From Zygaena filipendulae (Eukaryota > Arthropoda > Insecta > Lepidoptera > Zygaenidae), in the NCBI GenBank assembly GCA_907165275.2, contig OU015674.1, forward strand, positions 3,099,001 to 3,163,000: a stretch of DNA of 64,000 nucleotides, in the 5' to 3' direction. The notes under the pieces were generated by a model that saw only the letters and a program-made list of their open reading frames with translations, searched no databases and had not been told where the DNA came from. Shown here piece by piece: positions 1 to 9,200 of the stretch; within the stretch, counting starts at the first letter, position 1; each line of letters opens with the position of its first letter. A program made the translations under genes and the position numbers.

Positions 1-280
1 CGAAGCCTGGAGGAGGCGGTAGTGGAACGTGAAAGGGGGCAGACGTCACTGATTCGAAAAATCTAGGCACTTCAGCTGGAGCATCGTGAACTATAACGTC
101 CACACTCCGTTGAGTATCGTTGTCCTCTTTAATTGGTACTATTGTGGCATTGTCTGAGCTGTCATGTATTGATGGACTGATAACAATCGGTTTTTTTGAC
201 GCTGAACGTTTTTTAACCACTTGCTCTTTCGGCACGTCTCGTTGGCAATCTTTACATGTGCAAGGAGAATCGCCATCGTT
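1..280 (-). CDS. Minus gene exon E (truncated by window edge)
   Basis: After acceptor TTTGTTTTCCAG the frame is open for 93 codons to base 1. It starts NDGDSPCTCKDCQRDVPK and passes through a Ser/Asp-rich acidic stretch to PLPPPPGF. CxCxxC continues the Cys pattern of the preceding exon. The exon must continue left of the window. Confidence 0.72.
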
Positions 281-3200
281 CTGGAAAACAAATTATATAC
301 TTATAAACTAATGTATTTTAAATGTTTGCAACCCTAGCACGAATGTCTTACATTTTGCTTGTTACATTTATAGAGTAAAAATTACTTTATGATGTGCAAT
401 GCGGTGCTTTCGAGCACAGAGACTTTCGAGTGGAGTGTGGTGGGCGAGCATCTGGCGTTACTGATTATAGAAATACGTAGCAATACTATGTAGTAACCCA
501 CGTTGTGACGTGGTTAGTCGCTATTTTGCTTAAACTATTGCTAGAATCATTAGCGGCCAGTTTGTACAGTGCCACAGATTTAATTAGAATATATACATTT
601 ATTACCCGACAAATTCTGTGTAAGTTTACGTAATGAGTGTATTTTAATTTAGCCATCCACATCGTCTCATCCTTGAGAGCAAAAATACGAGGTCGCTGTG
701 ACTCAGACGAGACGGCATAGTTTTCTTTGGAAATATAATTGAAAAAAAAAAAAAATGAAAATTTTAAAGAAATAAAATCTCATAGATTTGAAATTCAAAA
801 TTTTTAAGTTAGATTAATTTTTTTAACTTTTGTTTACTTATGTAGGTATCCATAGTCTATACCCACTTTTGAAGGAGTGGATAAGACTTAAAACAAGAGA
901 CTGTTTGAAAAAAAAATTGCCTATTAGTTTAAGTGAATACCTTCATTTCTCCCAGAGAACAGTATTGAATTATCACAAATCACAACATCGCATTAGCTGT
1001 CACAAGTCACAACACGGGCAGAAATGAGATTTCACGCCGTGTGACGTCACCGCGCGTGCTCATGAGCGTCTCGGAACGCGCGCCGGTAACTACTGCGTTT
1101 ATTTATAATTCTATCACATTATGTTGTTACCAATATTATTTTCTACTGGCATGCCCGCCCTTGACTCACACTACTATTCCTACGGTCCTTAGCTTATTTA
1201 CCTGGATGAATTTTTTTATGGGCAGTATTGTTTTCCTGAATAAGTATTGTCTATATCTAAAGTTTTCTGAGCGTCAAAGGTAACAAGTAACAACCCTAGG
1301 GTCCAAATATTACAGTAGGTACTAATCCTTATATATCCTTACTATAAATGCCAAAGCTAGTTTGTTTGTTACGCCTTAACGCCTCAACCGATCATCATGA
1401 AATTTTACATACACGTTGTCAGGGGTTCAGAGAAGGACATAGAGTCTTTTTATTCCGAAAATCAAATCTATACATATAAAATCCTTTGTCCTGAATGACT
1501 GATGGATAAACCGCTGATCGTAGAGACCTGAAACTTGGAGGGTGTGGTCTTTCTATGACGTAGGCATCCGATAAGAAAGGATTTTTGAAAACTCATCGCC
1601 TAAGGGGATGAAAAGGGGTCGCAAAGTTTGTATGGAACAATTCCACGGGAACTTCGAAATAATCGCGGGTGAAACCGCGCGGGACAGCTAGTCTTATACA
1701 ACACACACAGTAGAAAACACATTTACCATTCTCGCAGCACCTCCGAAATTAATGCGAGTGAAACCGCAGGGAAAAGCTAGTTCTATATAATAATGACTAC
1801 AATGGGCATGTTGACTAATTTTTATTTTTTAGTCCGTCTTGTAGATTATAAAAAAATATTGGACACGTATTTTTCTTTTTTTACGTAATCAAAAAATAAC
1901 GGCGATATATTGAGTTGAAATTTCGCGTGACGTCACTATTCTGACAGTTTGTATGGCTGTTTTGCGGTTAGTGACGTCACGACCTATCTCTGTATATTTT
2001 AATTTATTTAAAAAAGCAAAAAATACGTGTATATTGTTTTTTTATTTTCTAACTGACGGACTAATTAGAATTTTGATTTTCAATAGTAGTCAACATCCCT
2101 ATTATCCGGCTGAACTTCCCGACGGTTCGATCAGCAGTCAGCACAGACTTCCGTCGCATTCGTATGGCCATACTGTATGTCGTCATCACTAGCCGACCGA
2201 AATAAATTCTCTATTGGCTAAACCAGATACGAATACAGACGAAGATAGGTACCTAATGGAGTGTGGTTTTGAATTTTGTTAGGTAGGTATGTTTAAAAAT
2301 GTTACAGTACACTATGTTAACTTTTTTACGTATCAATTTTGTTCTGTGTGACTGATTTTAAATTTTATTAGTGTACTCATGTAAGTGGCATGTCTTAATA
2401 GCCCGAGATCCGGCCGTGAGATTGCTGTACCCACCATGTAGGTGATCAAACACTAATTTGTATGTATGTGCCAATCAAAATATGGCCGCTAATATTTTTT
2501 ATTAAAATAATATTAAATGACTTTTTTTTTTACACCCACTTAGTATTCAAATAATATCTACGATCCACTACATAGTAGTGTACGTAAAGAACTCAAAAAG
2601 TTATGGTTGCCTTGTTGCACTCGGCCTCAACCTATGTGCAGCCAGGTGTAAACAGGTAGAATTTTGGTAAATTTTTATACCCACGATGTATATTCATAAT
2701 TTGTATCTTAAATTAAAAGTAATTTATTTTTGTGATTGACAAAAGAAATCTACCTGTGTAAAAGTGGCCGCAAATAGGGCTTGCCAGCTGGTAAAGATAA
2801 ATTAAAGTGAGAGAGAGTTAGCGGGCTAGATCGGTTGTCAGACAAAGATGGCGATTGCCATGTGTTTTTTGAAGCTATTGCCCATGCGTCAGTAGCTGGA
2901 GTTCTCAATCAAAAGGTCAAAAGATAGTAGGAATGCTTTTTTTATTTTTTAACGAATTTATGGTCTTTTTCTTTAAGTACACTACTATGTATTGGATCGT
3001 AGTTTATTGAATACTAAGTGAGTGTAATTTTTTTAAAAGGTCATTCATATTATTTAATAAAAAAATTTAGCGGCCACATTTTGATTGGTACCCTGGCAAA
3101 TATGTATTCGCCTATTTATAATTATACATACAAATTAGTGTTTGATCACCTACATTGTGGGTACAGCAATCTTACGGCCAGATCTCGGGCTATAATGAGT

Positions 3201-6200
3201 ATAATAAAGATCTTTAAACCGAAAAATTAACTGCAAGCACCTAAATGCGCATGTAAACAAAGTGAACAGCGGAGAGAAATTAAGTACTAGCCGTACCCCG
3301 CCGTTTCACCCGCGGTAATTTTGAAGTTCCCGCGGGAATTCCGGCATAAAAAGTAGCCTATGTCCTTCTCTGTATCCCTGAAAACGTGTATACAAAATTT
3401 TGTGGTGATCAGTTTAGCCGTTAAACCGTGAAAGCGTAAAAAACCAACAAAAACTCACTGTCGCATTTATAATATTAGTTAGGATTTTAAATTGTTTGGC
3501 TAGATGAATGGAAGAAAACAACATCATTAAAAAAACCAAGCCTTTATCTTCTTCTGAGGTCCCACCTTACCTCACCTAAAGGGTTAGGGTTGGGGTTGTA
3601 AAAAAAAAACTTTAAACGTTTATATAAAGCAAAACAAATAGGTTCCTATATTTTGTCTGGCTGACGACACAGTTAGTAGGTAAAAGGGACGATTATAACG
3701 ATTTATCAACCATATCAAGAGGAAAAGTTTGTGTAGGAGTGTAGAACCGTTCTGATATACCTAATGCTACAGTATCATTGCGTAACATGATACTTCTTAC
3801 CCCGGAAAAGAATTCCCGTGAGAATCCTGAGTTCATGGGAGCAGGCGACGCCGAAACGAAACAAATATACTACCTACATACCTACCTACGGGGTGAAAAC
3901 GCGTTCCACAGTAAGAATCACCTTGGTGCTATCCAGTTCGCCCTCCTCGGGCACGACGCTGAGGTCGTTGAAGCAGACGCGCGCCGAGCCGTCGGCGCTG
4001 GCGCACTCCGGGCACGCGCTGCACACGGACGCGCTGTCCTGCCAAACGATACTGTGCTTTATTTACAGTGGCATAGCGGACATTATCACATAAAACACGT
4101 GCAAGCACACACACACACACAAAAAAAAAACAATTCTCACCAGTTACGAGTATGTCGAAAAAGTAATTTAGTAAGTTAGGACAGCTCATATTTTAATCTA
4201 AATATTCATTATAAAAGAGTTGAAGAATTTAACAAATTATTACAATATTATCATACTGCAACATTTGAGGCCCTACCATTACGTTATGTAACCTTATAAG
4301 TACCTCAAAATTTTGTTGTTTAAAATTCTGACCATAAATTCTGTATACAACTACAAAGTCGAAATGACAATTTACGAATCTTAGATTTTAGGTTGTCACT
4401 TGTCACCTTGTCACTTGTCTTTATCTGTGGATGGGAGTTTTCACATTGGACGGGGAGGGACAGCGATGGATATTCTGCATGTACCTACCGATGTCCATCA
4501 TAAATACTAGGGGTCATTCCCAGTTGGCCCCGCTGCCGCCACCCACAAAAATATAAAATATCTTGACATGTACTCGTATGTAGTAGATAGTATTATATTA
4601 TCTGTGGTAGTAGGTATGTGGATACCTCAGAACAATAACAGTATATTCTTCTGAGGTGGGTACTAAATAAACATATTAAGTTTCATGAGTGCGTTCGAAA
4701 ACTTCAGCAAGAAGGAGGAACGGAGCTTGAAGTTGACACGTCTATTATTATTTATGTAATTATTAAACTTACACAAAGGGTATAAAAGGCGGACTTAATA
4801 TCACTGTGGCATTCTCAGCCATTCAACCTTCAGGCCTTCCGCCAACCAAATATTATCAATATGAACAAGATTGGTAAATCTGCCTTATAAAGTTTCGTAC
4901 CTATGCATTCGGCCAGTTTCAATTAAAATAAATGTATTTGCTGTTTAATATAGCAACCGTTTATTTGGCAACCGTTGTAAGGTTTGAAACTCCAAACCAT
5001 GATGCTATAGTTTGCAAAATCTTACTCGGACTCGGAGCTCTCGGAGGATACCGAAAAACTCACCTCGACACCTCATATAATACCTAGGTACTCTATCTTC
5101 TCGCATACTAAAAATCCGCCACATTGGAAATTATTGTCCCATACAGCATAATAACAGCAAACTTTTAACAGTTTTTTTACGACACGAAAATAAATGACAA
5201 AACACCAACTTTCTTCTCGCCTGTCATTAGAGGTCACTCTAGCCTTAAATGCAGCATGAGCTTCTTGGCTCAATAATTCGGTGTCATTTACAAGCACCAA
5301 GAAATGTACATAGAAAATCTTTTCATCGGGGATTTTTTCATCACATAAAAGTTGACGCCGGCTAAATGTTTTGTATTGTATGTGTAAGTTTACGAAAAAA
5401 AAGGAACAAATATTTACATTGAAGTAGGTAGGTATACTCATATCAGTATTTTATGTGATTACAAAAAAACTACCCTACAAGTAAAATAGTTTAAAACTAG
5501 TCAGATAACATAACCAGTGCAAGTGTTTGAAGTCCCAATTAATTAATTATTATAATTTTTTTGGTATTTAATATTTTATTTCGCAGTGTATAATAAATAT
5601 TTCAATCACTATAATGGACAATATATTCAGGTTACCTGCAGAAATCTTTGCTATAATTTTTAATTATCTTGACACGCAATCGAAAATCAACATTTATAGT
5701 TGTGAGGAATTTAGGAATTTCTTTACACTACGCCACCTGAGGACGTTGGTTTTATCGCGAAGCCGTTTCGCTGCAGCGACGACGTTATCACACGACCTCT
5801 TCATCGACAATGGCCAGTATATCCGAGAGCTCGACCTTAGCGGAGTACAGAATTTGACAGTGGACGTGTTGAAACAACACATCGGCCAGTGGACCGAGTT
5901 GACTGCGCTAGATATCACGTTCACGCAAATTTATCTCTCTGACATTGTGGATATTAGACTGCCGAGGAATTTAAAAAAATTAGGCATAAACTTTTTCAAT
6001 AGTTCAAACATAAAACCAGATATATGGGAAACGTGTCAGTATAAATTCAGAGAAAATGTTATCGAAAAGATTCACTTCGTTGTTTTCGAATTTGTGAACC
6101 CAAATGATCCACTTATATTTCTAAGTAACGTTCCGAGAACCAAAGATTTAAAAATAACGGTCGTGTGTTTAATGAAGGCAGAAGAAAACACCATCCATTA

Positions 6201-9200
6201 CGTACGCCGTACCGTTGCTAACTTCATTCACTTTGAGAAGTTGGATTACGAATTCCGCGATTGTCAGCTGATAAGCATATACGGTCGCGGTCTGGCCAGC
6301 ATATACTATAGATGTATAGAATATATTATGATTATACATTCAAATAGTTCTGGATGTAATTATATTATTATTTTAATATCGCCGATCTTTACAAATGTAT
6401 TCACTGAAGAAAGTATTAATCAAAATGTGATAGTTTCAAGTTACCCAAACTTAAATAATATAGGGATTAATGAGCTATCGGGTAATTCGCTTTTTAAGTG
6501 TTGGAACAAGGCAACTACTGACTTTAACGATCAGTTCTTCGAGGATGTCCGCACTGAGCTGTCGGAGTTATTCCCATGCTTCTTCTGCTTGCACAATGAC
6601 TCCAAAATTAAATTAGTTGACACTGATACCGAATGGTATTGCATAGATTGTTGTGAAGGTTTCGAGACACAATTGGATAGTTTACCAAAAAAACTTACAC
6701 TGATGAAGTGTATAACTGACACTGCGACACAGTGTGATATGGCAATATCACTATCGCCAGATATGGGAACACTTAGAAACCTAACGTTTTTGACAATCAC
6801 CAACATACGCGTCCAAAATCATTTCTTTGCTGTACTATTCACTCAGTGCCGTGAACTGGTCACATTAGATATATATCAAGTACGAAATTTGGAACTACAT
6901 ATATGTAATATGTGGTCGCAGTCACTAGCCGATCACATCCACATCGCACGCAGTTTGAAGAATTTACGATTGATAGTCGACCATTTAGATTACGGCATTC
7001 TATTTGGGGCGTTGCACCGATGTGTAACATTAGAAAATGTGTATATTAGAGAAACAGAGAGAAAAATGTATATGGATGACGTAATAAATGTTGGTCAAAT
7101 AAAAGAATTAATAGTGAATTGTAAGAATTTGTATAGTTTGTTTTTAGGTGGGTTTTTTTTCAATGTACGACTTTCGTCGGTGACTCAATATTTGAAAGAG
7201 TTCGCTCAGAGCCTCAATAAAGACCACCTTCGTATAGACGTGCGCAGTCGCACGTATCTTTATAACCCTTTTTCAGATGTTTTCCAACCGATATACTCTC
7301 CTTTTCGTCTTATAAACAAAGATCATGATTAAGTAACTTTGTGCTTAGTGTTGTTTTGACATCTAGTATTTTTTATAACAGTACTTTGGTCTTTGACCTA
7401 TCATTACAATGAAATATACAATTTTGTTATAAAATATGAGTATTTTCAAGATTTTGTACGTTTATACAAAGTAAATTGACTTATTATTCTATTATGTTTA
7501 TTGATTTATTTTATTGCTATTATAGAAGTGATCTAAAAATAAACTTTCTTAGTCTCTATGGTTCTTACCTATCTACTATTATTGTTCCTAGCGGAACATA
7601 CAAGTAGTTCATTTATTTCATACTATTTAAACTCGAATACTATTACAATAGGTAGTATTGTATTAATATTATGCTATTTGAAGCGATTCTGTCTGTCTGA
7701 AGTCTGAACCGTATGAGTTATATTCAGTAATCCTATAAATAAATTCAGCAATAAAACTTACTAATAAAATTGGTTTTTTTTATATAAATCATTGATATTA
7801 AAACTTCTTTAATTTACACTTATCTACTTACCTTCAGGTAAATTTTACAGGTATGATCAAATCCGAAACTGCGAAGAATAGTGAAAAAAGCTCAAAAGAG
7901 TCTCGGACAGATTTTGATAAAAAACTTAAAATTGTGGTTATACCTACTCAGATGTTTTTTAAATATTTTTCTTACCCGAGAGTTGAACCCGTTGGTTTAG
8001 AAAGAAAGAAAAAACACAGTAGGGTAATAGGTATGTAATTTACTTAAATCTGTGAAATAATGGTACATGGCCAACTAGCGAAAAAGGTGTTATATTTAAA
8101 AAAAACAATTAAGTATAAGTATATACAACGTGTCAATGTATTAACTGAAAACTAGAAAGTAGTTTGCTCAGAATCAACTAGCGAATCGATTGCACTATAT
8201 TTTAATATAGGTTATATTTTTTCATTTGTATCAGCCCATGTCTAAATTATTTGTAATACTATACTTGGCGCGTACACCGCCCGCTGCAAAAACATTCGAA
8301 CCGGTAGCGCGGGCGTAGCGCTTGGAATTTCGTAGATAGGTCACCTCCAAACTAATGTTGAATAACTTTTAAAGTATACATTTTTTCGACATAAAATATA
8401 TTTTTATTATATTATTGTTTATTTTTTTAAATGGGGTGTATCAGGTTTTCAGTTAATTTATTAACACGTTGTATATTGTAATTTTCTTTCTTTTAGAAAA
8501 TTGACAAAACAATTTTAAAATAGAATTGTATGTTCCTAAAAATTAGAACTTTCCTCTACTTTGAAATTTAACATCAGATTTTGATCCTGAATTTGATCAT
8601 TTTAAGCCACACTATTAGATGGTGCGATAATACAGGATGTATATTTTTTTCTAAATCAATATGGGTTCGATTCCGGGCTAAGATATTTTTATTTTTACAA
8701 ACCTGAGTATTTATATACACAATCGGCCCTTTGAGCATTTTTCGCTATTTCTCACTCACCACTCTCATGATTTAGCCATCACGAATCACCCTGAATAAGA
8801 ATTCACTTGCTTTGTATGGTAGGTAGTAGGTACATTCAATTAGAATCCCACCTGGATTTATTATAGTTTTATGATGCTTATTTTACTGTATGAAATAAAA
8901 GTGTTATGAATTTGAATATACGAATTTTATTTACATAAGCCATGGATAAATAATTTAGGTTTGTATGGTTCTTCGCGAAGGGACCCACCGGCCACCATAA
9001 TATTATGTTGTATAATTACGTGTAGGTAGTTTAGGTCTTCCCAGGGAGGGGAGGGCAATTTTGGTTGCATCAGGAAATTTTTTGTCTATACAGGGTAAGA
9101 AAATTTCCTAAGGTCTGATTTAGTCGTAAGTAGGGGGGAGAGCAAGTGCAAACTTGGTATACCGTATATACTACATTATTACATACCTACATACTATATT

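Larger units (their letters stand above)
281..2400. other. Intron between exons D and E, left part
   Basis: No coding signal is seen. The stretch contains AT-rich sequence, a short CpG-rich patch near 1030-1095, a chimeric Helitron (1335-1692), a Helitron 3'-end relic near 1740-1783 and a TGACGTCA-bearing MITE (1801-2102). Confidence 0.5.

Noticed and set aside
3545..3610. TTAGGGTTGGGG as a telomeric repeat
   Set aside because: Single occurrence; the expected insect repeat TTAGG is not in tandem here.
3778..4189. Overlapping plus- and minus-strand frames around 3.8-4.2 kb
   Set aside because: Arg-rich readings are out-of-frame shadows of the GC-rich exon D, whose own frame is phase-compatible with neighbours.
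5073..5441. 122-codon minus-strand frame
   Set aside because: Low-complexity, Phe/Tyr-rich ends, no motif, and it overlaps the duplicated block.
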